DNA of 64,000 nt, from NCBI RefSeq assembly GCF_000516985.1, contig NW_006917101.1, positions 1,356,834 to 1,420,833 on the forward strand, given 5' to 3'. The number at the start of each line of letters is the position of its first letter. Position 1 is the first letter of the stretch. The translations under genes and the position numbers were made by a program. Under the pieces are notes generated by a model. It was given only the letters and a program-made list of their open reading frames with translations. It had not been told where the DNA came from and searched no databases. The DNA is from Pestalotiopsis fici W106-1 (taxonomy: Eukaryota; Ascomycota; Sordariomycetes; Amphisphaeriales; Sporocadaceae). Positions 1-9,953 of the stretch are shown here, in pieces.

Positions 1-297
1 ACTAATTTTGACAAGTAAGATAGTCCTCAACAAGCCGTCCATGGCGGTCCAGCGTTTCCTTTGTGACTCTCGAAATTCACTCAGTCATGGCGTTCATGGA
101 ACTGCTTTAATCACCATGAAGCGCGCACTCCAAAGAGTTAATAGCGCGCCACACAGTAGCACAAGTCCTTGTCGACAGGCCAAGATCCTCAGAGCTTCAT
201 CATATATTCTGCAACGATCTGTTGTGTCTGCCGATATGCCGAGGCGTTCGAGACAGAGCCTGCGCAATTGGCTTTGAAACTTGTCGGCATTGGCAGC
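1..297. other. 3' flank of SNF1, no gene seen
   Basis: This stretch lies downstream of the SNF1 stop codon, which is TAA on the minus strand at 298-300. An 89-codon open frame on the plus strand (8-277) has no recognisable domain and is most likely chance. The region probably holds the SNF1 3' UTR and intergenic DNA. Confidence 0.5.
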
Positions 298-2838
298 TTA
301 GTCTGCTTCTGCAAGCTGGATAATGAGCTTGGCTGCCATGTCTAAGAACGGGAAAGGACTCATGACGTCCTTTTCCTCGAGCATGGTCCCGTCAGGTCGC
401 TCGTAGCCGCTGCATTTGAAGTCAACTAGGTAGACCCCATATTCCATCTCGTAAATTTGAATCTCCATGTGCATATTGACAAAGTCCTGCTTGCGGTTGT
501 CAAGCACGGAAACAATATGGGCATTGTCATCGCCATCGGAGGGCATGTGCTTTTTCATATCTGTGGAATTTAGAATGTTGTTCAACAGAACGTCTCGCCT
601 GAATGACATACCTTGCTTAGTCCAACGACATACAATATGCCAAGGATCTGCCGGAAGCTTGTAGTATTTGGTAGGTTTGAACGTAGCTAGGTCGATGTCC
701 TCGGGCTTCATTCCTTCATATGGATTAGGTGCCTGTGCCCTTTTGGACCTCCTGAATAAATTAGCACCGTGTGATTAGGCAACATGAGAGGGATGGAACT
801 CACTGCTCATTTTCTGGACCATGGACCTCATCATAATCCTCGTTCACCACCCAAGTTGCGTTCAACTTGTGGAGTGCTTTGTAGATGCAGAGCAGCGCTT
901 CCCAGGGCGCATTTCTAGAGCGTATGCCGAATTGCCAACGCACAGGCTTATTCTTTTTCTGCACAACAGGAGTCATGGGAGCCGGGCGACTCTGACTATC
1001 ATCAAGTCTGACACTGCCTTTGGAGTGTGGCTTGAGTCGGCGGATTGCCTCCTGATGCTCAGCTGGGGTCCTTGGATGAGATGGAAGATCGGGAAGAGGC
1101 TGGTCCTCATGCGCCTCTTCATCACCGGCATTGTGGCGATCCAGGGCCTCCTTGTGCAAGGCTGGTAGACTAGTAGGTAGTATACCAATTTTACTGACAT
1201 ATCCACGTGGTGATGTGCTCGTAATAGTCGATGCATTCGACCGTGTCGAATCTGCAAGGGGACTGGCCGCAGAGTCAAATTCATTGTCTTTGAGGGATGC
1301 ATCTTGCATCGCTGAGTTCAGGCTGCCGGCATGTTCCTCGTGATTTGTAGTAGGCGGCGATGATGCGAAATATGGGTTGTCATTCCCAGTGCCATAGGCG
1401 GCTGTAGGCAATAATAATCTTAGCTTGAAGCCCAACCGTGTATAGTAAAAGCGCGAACATAGCAGCCAATGAATATATATGCGGAACTCTCGAGCACGTA
1501 TTCACGGGTAGAATAAGACGTCGCCACTATTTTCGGCAATTTCAAAACAAAAATAAAATCGCATCTCACAAACAAACTCCGCCTAGGATAACAATGGACT
1601 TGGCTTGACTTACGATTTACTTGCATAAGCTTGTTCTCGCGTACAATCATGTATGCGTCTTTAATCGCCGAGGGTTCGTCTGCACCGAGGGCTTCTTCAA
1701 CGTCTCGCTTGCCGTAGCCCATTGTCTTGCTGATCTTTTCAGTGACTTCATTGTGCAACTTCTCCTGGACCTTCTGAGGGGCATGCGGAGCAATATCACT
1801 TGGGTTGATGGCCTTGTTAGGGTCGACACCGGTGTTGAGGAATTCCTCAAGCGGGGGTGCTAGATACGACGGCAGCTCGTGTGCGAACCATGGATCTTGT
1901 CGAATCTCCTCAATGGTTGCTCTTGTCAGGGGGTTCACCACCAACATCTTTCTAATCATGTTGGCCGCTCCTACGGGACACCAGGACGGAATATTGAAAA
2001 CACCACGCTGGATCTTTGCGAAGAGACTGGGGATATGGTCATCATCGAATGGTAGCCGACCGATGAGCAGGACATAGAGGATGACACCGCAGCTCCAGAC
2101 ATCCACTTCCGGGCCTGCATACAGCTTTCCGCTGATGACTTCGGGGGCTGCATAGTTGGGGCTACCACAGCTTGTCTTGAGGAAGTTACCGTCTGTCATG
2201 ATGTTGCTGAGACCGAAATCGGCAATCTTAACGTTGAGGTTGTCATCCAGGAGTAGATTTTCAGGTTTCAAATCACGATGCACAACTTTGTGTCTGTGAC
2301 AATATTCAACAGCGCATATCATCTGTTGGAAGAATCGCCGGGCTTTGTCCTCTTGCATTCTCCCGTGGGAGACGATGTAGTCGAACAGCTCACCGCCTGC
2401 GTACTCGAGGACCATGATAATCTCAGCACTCGTCTTGATCACAGTGTAGAGCTTGATAATATGGGGATGTCTGAGCAACTGCAGATACTCGATCTCTCGT
2501 TCGACACGACCGACCATGTCTCGACTGATGAGCTTTTTGCGAGATATGATCTTGAGAGCAACTTGCTGCCCAGTGCTCCTGTGTACAGCGAGTTTGACCT
2601 TGCCAAAAGAACCCTCTCCAAGAGTGCGAATGATGTTGTACTGGCCGACACGCTGTTCCGTCCTTCCCTTCTCGCGATGGGTTGGGACGGCGGTGCTGGC
2701 ATGGTCGCTTGCTCGTTGTTTGCCATTGTTAGGATCGGATGTCGTCGGGGTGACGTTGATCTCGGGGACTCGACGTCGAATCTGTGAGGGCGACAGGGAG
2801 ATGGAGAGTTCCTCCTCGTCGTAGGGTCTGGTGGCCAT
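298..2838 (-). CDS. SNF1: SNF1/AMPK catalytic alpha subunit (Ser/Thr kinase)
   Basis: The catalytic subunit of the SNF1/AMPK complex phosphorylates targets on energy stress and relieves carbon catabolite repression. I read four exons: 1614-2838, 804-1401, 612-751 and 298-560. All junction phases agree and give 741 residues. The 51-nt last intron is itself a multiple of three and stop-free, so it looks like coding sequence if missed. Visible in the protein are the Gly loop GEGSFGKV (about 74-81), the ATP-binding Lys in VALK (96), HRDLKPEN (187-194), DFG (207-209) and the activation-loop Thr in LKTSCGSP (222), which matches the yeast site phosphorylated by upstream kinases. A UBA-like autoinhibitory region follows near 340-400, then a low-complexity linker. 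The C-terminal adenylate-sensor/beta-gamma-binding region (about 560-741) starts near VRWQFGIRSR. Conserved C-terminal sequence across three introns makes the exon calls firm. The start Met precedes a short acidic N-terminus with no upstream competitor noted. Confidence 0.96.
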
Positions 2839-4496
2839 GTCTGCTGAACAGTAAGCCAGGGCGGGCTGCGGCGTCGTAAACTGTACAAGCTGTCGCAGCG
2901 ACAGCCAGACGAAGCTTCTGAGCAGAGGTACGTATCAAGATTTGGATGTCGTGGGCGGTCTCTTCTTCGTCAAGGGAAGCTCCAGGTCCTGATGGAGCAA
3001 GCAGTCGGCGAGGGGCACGGCTGTTGCAGTGGACGGGCGACCAGGGCGGCTGATGGGTTAGGTAGGGGGGCAGGATTGGCTACAGTGAGTAAGATGTCGC
3101 CAGGCCTTTGGTACTGACCCCAGCAATAACGAACCCGCTGCCCGATGAATTGCTGCCCGCTTGTCTGGTCCAATCCACCCAGCACTCTCTCCGCAGTGTG
3201 TGGAGTGCAAAAAAGTTCGCTTGACTCGGGGCCTCGGGGCAGATTACCGAAATGGTAATCGAGGTTGAGCTACACTCCGTATCGCTGCAAAGAGAGCAGA
3301 TCACCAGATCCCAATACGGCGGAGCACCAAAAGGAGCTATAATGCTTTGCAGACTCAATGAAAAGGTCTGTGGAAAACTAATAGACGGACAGCACTGAGC
3401 ACTTCAGCTCGAGCTGCGTGGACGCCAAGGTACGTAATAGTCGCAGTCAATGTGGTTTTGGAGAAATTGGTGCCTTAGCTGAAAGTGTGATGGGATGTGG
3501 AGGGGCGCGAGATACCTAGATAACAGTAGTGGACAGCTTGATGACCGAGGTTCTAGGTTCGAGTGGTGAGCAGGAGCTTAATGTACTATTAGCTGGCAAT
3601 GGTCATGTAGCCACCGGAGGGTTGTATTACCACAAGCGCTGCCGAGCAAGCACTCACCTTGGCTACCTTGATGTACCTAGTGGACCAAAGTGAAGGTAAT
3701 TGGGACCTGCAATGGAACGCAACCAGTTCATGGGCTGCAAGGACGTTCTGTACTAAAAATTACACATCAGTGATCTCTAGACCAAAATACGCAACGATCT
3801 TGTACATAGTAGAAAGCAATTTGCAAATTGCTCATTAGCCGCCCTCCATCCTCATAATGGTGATATATCGCGAATACTGAATTCAATATTTGCACAGCGA
3901 GAAGGGGCAAGTATTGGAGTGCATCAGTTAATAAGCAGGTACATACTAATGTAGATACCTACTGTGAGCTGACGTGCTTTGTTCGCCCTGACTGACATAC
4001 CTGGCATCGCAAGCATTCGTGACTTCTGACTGAACACTGCGGTTATGGATATTATGCTCTTCTCTTCTCTAGCTGCCAGATGATGTAGGAACCTGCATGT
4101 TTGTGTACTTGAGAATAGATTTGCACGGCCAAATTGACACCGTGTCAGAAGCAAGTGAAACATGGATGCTCGTGTACGCAGATGGAGTATTACGAGACGC
4201 CACGAAATGGCAAATAAAATAATATGATACAATTGCCAAGTATTCCGTATAGACTGCACGAGTGCCTCGTGGCACCAATAAATATCACTAAACTGACCTT
4301 TGCCAACAGAACAGCCTTCTGCCGCGTCACAAAACATCATCCTATAGAAGATGTCTGCCATCTTGAAAACGTGATCCGCAGCGAGCGATGGTATTAGGCA
4401 ATTTACACACGGTAAGTAAATTCTTCGGAATATACAGGTGCAATATTACAAAGCACTGGCCGCAGGTAGCCTTCTCTAGTCGATATGCCAACCTAC
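2839..4496. other. Intergenic: SNF1 promoter/5' UTR and 3' flank of the next gene
   Basis: These 1.66 kb separate the SNF1 start codon from the stop codon of the gene at 4497-5493. Several open frames of 69-145 codons occur (for example minus strand 3924-4361), but none resembles a known domain or has convincing codon use. I expect the SNF1 promoter and an upstream leader here. I see no specific operator. Confidence 0.5.
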
Positions 4497-5493
4497 CTAG
4501 ATCTTCCTTTCTTCTTCCCTGAGTCGGTCAATGAGTTTATTTCTCAGAAAGTCACTAAGGCCAAGACTGATGATACGAATATGTCAGTGAGCTTCATCCA
4601 GCGTCCTTGTGTGGGTTTTGAGGTCAGAGCGGCCCTCACCCAGATATACTTACATGCCCTCGTTGGTTACAATCCGATAGGTTCCACTGGGTTCGAACTT
4701 TCCAACAATCTGCCCATGACCGTCTACTTCAATACTTCCCATGATGTCCTCGGGCCACTGTAAGTCTTCATGTTAATGTTCCGCTTGCTAGTACACGAGA
4801 GGCTTGGAGCGTTTGCTTTCGGGCTCTTGCCTTGGATCACGGTATCGGACCACGAAAGAGCCACTGATTGCGTGTCTGGACTATTCTCATATACAGATAT
4901 TTCAAAGAGGAGTATACTTACAGCTATCCTCCCAAAGTCTGGTGGATTTCGCAGGTCCGATAGATGCACGTAACCGCCCACTCCACCACCTCCGGCTCCC
5001 CCTTGGGCACTCGCGCCACCAGCGCCAGAATCGGCGGCATGTTTGCCTCGGGAGGAGCGTTTTGAAGTCTGTTGATGAAAGACTCCTCCACCGGCACCAA
5101 ATGTCATGCCGCCTGGGCCCGCGAACGCTTGCGCTTGGCTCTGGAGGAGAGGGTCTTGAGCGGCGTGCTCTGCAAGAACATCGTATAGAATCTTGAGGAA
5201 TTTGTGGTTTTCGGAGAATGACTGCGGCGTGGGCGGGTTTTCTGTCGACGTCCCTATCGCAAGATCTGTAGATGGTGGTTGAGCATCCAGGTAGGTAAGA
5301 ATATGACGGTTGTCCAAGGTAGCATTGGGAAAGACTTTCTGGACGTGGGTGAGAATTGCGATGCAAAGGCCTAGATCATTCAATCCATGGGCGTAATACT
5401 GACAATAAACGGGTTCTTTGACAATGTCGAAACAAGACGGTGACCATGAAGACTCCTCAGAGCCGGGGCTGCTCGAAGTCGTGTCAGCAACAT
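4497..5493 (-). CDS. Conserved fungal hypothetical protein with probable mitochondrial presequence
   Basis: Four exons (5404-5493, 4922-5338, 4654-4757, 4497-4566) join in phase to give 226 residues, ending at a TAG at 4497-4499. The N-terminus MLLTRLRAAPALRSLHGHR is rich in Arg, Leu and Ala with no acidic residue, which suggests a mitochondrial import sequence. The middle has a Gly/Ala/Ser-rich linker and then the block VHLSDLRNPPDFGRIA (about 154-169). This continues across an intron into WPEDIMGSIEVDG and the motif PSGTYRIVTNEG, closing with a charged amphipathic tail of the type GLSDFLRNKLIDRLR. The composite looks like an uncharacterised conserved fungal family that I recall only as 'hypothetical protein', so I assign no function. 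The first intron uses the less common donor GTCAGT and is the least certain junction. The start is the first Met that gives the presequence. A longer frame to 5761 is open but lacks such features. It is divergently arranged with DPB2. Confidence 0.75.
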
Positions 5494-5939
5494 TGCGGGA
5501 GCTGGTAGTAGTGACGACTGGGAAGCTCAAAAGCTGAAGCTGTCGCGCTGGAAGCTCTATCTTATCACTAAAAAGTCTCGAAGCGTGCCCTGACGTCGAT
5601 GAAGTGCCCCACTGGCTACATCGATATTTACAGTGGCATGTGTCGGTACAAGACGCTGCAAGGATCGGGGCTACAGCATCCAGGTAGCTGCTGACAAGGA
5701 TCCTGGCCCCAAAAAGGCCCTGTTGTGGTGGGGGATTTTCTAGCCAATTTACGCGCTGCATGTAAGAGTCGCGTCTTTTGCAACGCGTAATATTATTATT
5801 TCAAGTAAACTGTCAAAAGGTGACTTGCAACTCAGCAGTCACAGCATCACCAAAGCATTACTGCTTCGGATCCTAAACAATTGGCACTTGATGCTGTAGT
5901 TGAGGATAAAGGTCAAATAAACCAAAAATCGTCAACAAA
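5494..5939. promoter_or_regulatory. Shared divergent promoter between the mitochondrial-like gene and DPB2
   Basis: These 446 bp separate two divergent start codons (5493 minus, 5940 plus) and must hold both core promoters. The ACGCGN cluster described separately lies inside it. Confidence 0.7.
5751..5788. promoter_or_regulatory. Cluster of MCB-like (ACGCGN) motifs upstream of DPB2
   Basis: Three ACGCGN motifs lie within 38 bp: ACGCGC at 5751-5756, TCGCGT (reverse ACGCGA) at 5769-5774 and a perfect MluI cell-cycle box ACGCGT at 5783-5788. The last is about 150 bp before the DPB2 start. MBF in yeasts binds ACGCGT to drive G1/S transcription of replication genes, including DNA polymerase subunits. 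The location fits, but binding here is inference. Confidence 0.6.
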
Positions 5940-8318
5940 ATGCAGCCGCGAAAACCTCAGGCAGCGCCAATCTTCGCTGCAAGAACACCAAATCCCAAGG
6001 CCTCAAATCCGATACCCTCGTCGTCACCCGCATTTGCGACTCCCCAGGCAACATTAAAGCCTTTCTCCGCCGCACCCGCCAAGGCGACAATTCTACCCAT
6101 TCTTCTCCCTCCCGCGACTCTGAGACCGCTGGCTTTCAGGACTTTTACCAAGAAACATAGTCTTACATTGACGTCGTCCGCATTACAAGAACTAGCGACT
6201 TTCATAGGACGGCACTGCGGTTCAGGATGGCGCGAGGAGGGGCTGGCAGAGAAGGTGCTTGAAGAGGTAGCAAGATCCTGGAAGAACCGTAATGGCGGCG
6301 TCATCGTTGATGGCACCAGCAAGGAGCTCAAGGATATCCTAAAGACACTCGAGGGTAACATGAGCGGAGGCAGAATTACAACAGGCGGCGACCTGGCCCG
6401 GAAAAACAGTCTGACGATCGAGGCCCTCGATGAGGCCGACTTGTCCAACACAAGACTTGGCATACGCCCTGCCACCCTCGCACGGGATGACAGCAATCGA
6501 AGCTTTGGCATAAGCGCACTGGAGATGGAGCAGAACGAGAACGAGGATGAGGACGGACTGAACGACCCAAGAGACTGGACCAAGGTTATCAACGCATACG
6601 ATCAGCCTCGAATGGTTTACAATGTGTCCAAGAAGCACTTTGAGAGGGATCCAACAAAACCTTCATTAATGCCCTCGGCTTCCCACAAAACGGCTCTTTT
6701 CAGAAACAGATATAATGTTATTCACCAAAGACTCCTACGGAACGAATCCTTTCAGACTTCAGCCGTCGCAACGGCAAAGGCGGGTCCGCCCTCTTTGAAA
6801 CGCGCATCCTCATCTGTAGTCACAGCACAGCAAACATACAAGATCACACCAATCGCAAATCTTCTAGGTCGCCATGGTAGCCACCATATGCTGCTTGGGC
6901 TCTTGTCGGTATCCCCTACGGGCACGCTAACCATCAGCGACCTAACCGGAACAATATCTCTTGACCTTTCACAAGCACAATCCGTGCCTGAGGATTCTGC
7001 ATGGTTTACACCAGGGATGATTGTCCTAGTAGACGGCATCTACGAGGAAGAAGAAGAATCGATTGGTAAAGGCCTGGGTGCGAGCAATGGCATTGGTGGC
7101 ATCATTGGCGGCAGGTTTCAAGGATTCTTCATAGGCCAACCACCTTGTGAAAAGCGAAAAGTGACACTAGGTGTAAGTGGACCAGAAGGCGGCCTGGATC
7201 ATACAATCGGCGGTGGCTTTGGGTGGATCGATTTCCTCGGCGTGGGCAGTGAACGCGCAGTTGGTTCAAAAATGCGAAAGGTCCAACAACGGATTCTGCG
7301 ACACATATCGGAAGATCATGATTCCCCAAGTCGTGATCGGGTCGTCATTTTGGGCGAACTCAATCTTGACCAACCGCGTGCTTTGCAAGCGCTCCACAAG
7401 ATCTTGACGATATATGCATCGGAACCCGAGGGCACATCTCCCATGGCATTTGTCCTAACTGGAAACTTTACTCAACACGCTGTAATGGCCGGCGGCGGGA
7501 GCAGTGGCGGTAGTGTGGAATACAAGGAATATTTCGATTCCTTGGCGTCCGTACTATCGGACTTTCCTACTCTTCTACAAACGGCCAATTTCGTCTTCGT
7601 CCCGGGGGATAATGATGGCTGGGCTTCTTCATTCTCTGCGGGAGCTGCTGTGCCATTGCCGCGCAAGTCTGTTCCCGACATGTTCACTTCGCGCATTCGC
7701 AGGGCCTTTGTTGCGGCAAACGCGGAGGCAGGAGTCAAGAAAGGGGGAGAAGCCGTGTGGACTTCCAACCCAGCGAGGCTCACGGTCTTCGGGCCATCCC
7801 ACGAGCTTGTCATCTTCCGAGATGATATGTCTGCGCGTCTTCGTCGAACAGCGGTGCGCCTCAAGTCGTCCAAATCCAACTTTGAAGACCAGGAAAATGT
7901 AGCACCACCACAAGAGACAGCCGAAGATGTTGATATGACAAGTACACTGCAAGACCAGGAAACCGCCGTTGAGGCTATGGACATTGATGCAGCGCCCCAA
8001 TCTGCGAGGCCCGAGATAGCACACGACGTGCAAGCAGCACGGAAATTGGTCAAAACGCTTTTGGATCAAGGATATCTCACGCCATTCCGGCAGCAGATCC
8101 GGCCAGTGCATTGGGATTATGCATCTGCCCTTCACCTTTATCCATTACCCACGGCCATGATATTGGTGGATGCAACGGCACCACCGTTTTGTGTCACATA
8201 TGAAGGGTGTCATGTCATGAATCCAGGGACAGTACTTGTGGCTGGGCGTAGAGGCGTCGGACGATGGATCGAATATGAGCTCGGGGGCAAGGGAAAGGTC
8301 AGGGAATGTTTGTTCTAA
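5940..8318 (+). CDS. DPB2: DNA polymerase epsilon subunit B
   Basis: This intronless frame of 792 residues encodes the second-largest, essential non-catalytic subunit of the leading-strand replicase Pol epsilon, which links Pol2 to the CMG helicase. The N-terminal part has a helical region followed by a long linker. A conserved block WTKVINAYDQPRMVYNVSKK (about 213-232) and RNRYNVIHQRLLRNESF precede the OB-fold segment (about 300-380, near LLGRHGSHHMLLGLLS). The C-terminal half is the calcineurin-like phosphoesterase fold typical of B subunits, with VVILGELNLD, FVLTGNF and FVFVPGDND. The metal-binding residues of active phosphoesterases are degenerate, as expected for this inactive family. 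The start is the first ATG after the divergent promoter, in an AAAATG context. Length agrees with fungal orthologues. MCB-like sites upstream suggest G1/S regulation. Confidence 0.93.
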   Translation: MQPRKPQAAPIFAARTPNPKASNPIPSSSPAFATPQATLKPFSAAPAKATILPILLPPATLRPLAFRTFTKKHSLTLTSSALQELATFIGRHCGSGWREEGLAEKVLEEVARSWKNRNGGVIVDGTSKELKDILKTLEGNMSGGRITTGGDLARKNSLTIEALDEADLSNTRLGIRPATLARDDSNRSFGISALEMEQNENEDEDGLNDPRDWTKVINAYDQPRMVYNVSKKHFERDPTKPSLMPSASHKTALFRNRYNVIHQRLLRNESFQTSAVATAKAGPPSLKRASSSVVTAQQTYKITPIANLLGRHGSHHMLLGLLSVSPTGTLTISDLTGTISLDLSQAQSVPEDSAWFTPGMIVLVDGIYEEEEESIGKGLGASNGIGGIIGGRFQGFFIGQPPCEKRKVTLGVSGPEGGLDHTIGGGFGWIDFLGVGSERAVGSKMRKVQQRILRHISEDHDSPSRDRVVILGELNLDQPRALQALHKILTIYASEPEGTSPMAFVLTGNFTQHAVMAGGGSSGGSVEYKEYFDSLASVLSDFPTLLQTANFVFVPGDNDGWASSFSAGAAVPLPRKSVPDMFTSRIRRAFVAANAEAGVKKGGEAVWTSNPARLTVFGPSHELVIFRDDMSARLRRTAVRLKSSKSNFEDQENVAPPQETAEDVDMTSTLQDQETAVEAMDIDAAPQSARPEIAHDVQAARKLVKTLLDQGYLTPFRQQIRPVHWDYASALHLYPLPTAMILVDATAPPFCVTYEGCHVMNPGTVLVAGRRGVGRWIEYELGGKGKVRECLF

Positions 8319-9953
8319 TGAATGCATAGCGAGCGGTGTGTAAACTTGGACGCCTTGGTGTTGCAATATCAACTCAAAATACCCGTCTGATAATCAAAAT
8401 ATCGGTGAAGATTTTGTTGACTCGTGGAAATGTCAGCATTATTTTTCCTGTGAAACCCATCTGATAGGAACATGTGAGTAGCGTATTGGCCTATGGTGGA
8501 ATGGCATGTGCTGTTACTGTCTTTATTAATTCGTTGATTAGTAAACCTGTTTGTAAGAGCCTCACTCTTTGCTCGGTATTGACATACCATGACAACCGTC
8601 TTGGCACGCATGGACAGCACGGAACAACAAGTAATGCGGAATGGTTGCCGTTTTGGTGGCTCCATATGTCGAGGTAACAATCGGTTCCTTACCCAAGCTC
8701 GCGGTTGGTGTAGTTGGAGGCTAGAGACTACCTACAACCTTACCCAGACATACCTTGGACGCCCCAGTAACTGCGACATACAGCCGCTGCATGTCATGCA
8801 CGACTATTGGGAGGCCGACGGCCGGTCAGTGCCGGAGCCACCGTTAGCTGGCTTCCAAAGAAGAAAGAAAAAGCCTTCGAGGCTTGCCTATGAAAGCCGC
8901 GATCCGCCTAACTTCGGAGTCGGGCCAGGCCTGGTCGTGAGAAAAAAGGCTCCTCTCAATGCAGCCAGATGCACTGAGGTAATTGTATTTCTAAGCAGTA
9001 GCTCATTAGTCCCTAACAACAACGCGCCCTTGACCCCACACTTGGTGACCGTTGTAGGAGAAAAGAGAGTCCATAGGGCGGAGGGGGAAAAAAATTAAAT
9101 CAAGATGAAGCATCGTACTTCTTCATAGAGGGGTCATCAACACAAAAGTTCTCATCAGATATACTCACAGCTTAATAAGTCCTCGCAACCCGCGGGAGCA
9201 CAACCCAAACGTTGTAGATTATACGGCCAGCCGCGAGTATCCCGACCAGTCACGGACCCAGAACATTACGTGCTTTGGCGCGGAGGTGTTATCGCCAACC
9301 TAGAACCTACCTCAACCTGGTTTCTATTACTTGATTCGTGCGCACTGCACATGATTCTGGCCGTGCCTCAGCAGAGAACCAAGCTGCGCAACGTGGGGGC
9401 TCTCCAATTTGTGCGCTCGCCATCGTCAGGCTGGGGGTTACAGATCCATCATCGTTCATAACGAGGATCTGGCGAGTCTTAGAAGCTTGATAAGTCAGCG
9501 GGCCTGCGGACATTTCCTCCCCCATTGATAAAGCGAGGGAAAGCTGGATCGTGGATCTATCTTTTTTTTTTTTCCTTTAGCACCAAAGTGTCTATCGGGG
9601 AAAAAACTGGGAACGCCCGACTATCGAACCTCCGCAGTCATCCGGGTGACTCCGCGTCAGAGTTTTGTCATCAACCCCGTGGGTGGGCAATCGCCGTTAC
9701 ATAGCAACAGTTATAACCTTACTCTGTGCCAGGCGTTACGCTACCGGTAATATTGGCCGCAACTCTGGCGATTGACTTCTGTCAGGCAAAATTGTCGCAG
9801 ATTTAGCACAAAACCTCACGCCCGCACAAAACGCCAAGCCAGTCGCTTTATCACCGCAGCAAAAACGGGCAGCGGCTAGCCAAAGTTGTCAAGCCCTTAT
9901 AGACTCGAAATACAGGTATACTCGGAGCACCGTTCCGCTACGGAGAAATCACA
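8319..9953. other. Intergenic: DPB2 3' flank and GSH1 promoter
   Basis: These 1.6 kb lie between the tandem genes DPB2 and GSH1. A T-rich run is present near 9560-9575. A TTAGTAA heptamer resembling a Yap1 site occurs at 8538-8544, but it is 1.4 kb from GSH1 and weak evidence. A 169-codon open frame at 8589-9098 shows no recognisable domain. The TGACTC motif at 9647 is listed separately. Confidence 0.5.
9647..9652 (+). promoter_or_regulatory. TGACTC motif, possible GCN4/CPC1 or AP-1 half site upstream of GSH1
   Basis: TGACTC stands about 300 bp upstream of the GSH1 start codon. This hexamer is the core recognised by bZIP factors of the Gcn4/CPC1 type, and glutathione synthesis draws on sulfur amino-acid supply. 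A six-base match is expected by chance every few kilobases, so this is only a candidate. Confidence 0.25.

Noticed and set aside
1402..1613. Frame extending past residue 408 of SNF1 without the first intron
   Set aside because: The read-through protein (ending RAFTIHGWASS) leaves the family consensus, while the GTAAGT...CTACAG intron restores it and phases correctly with all later exons.
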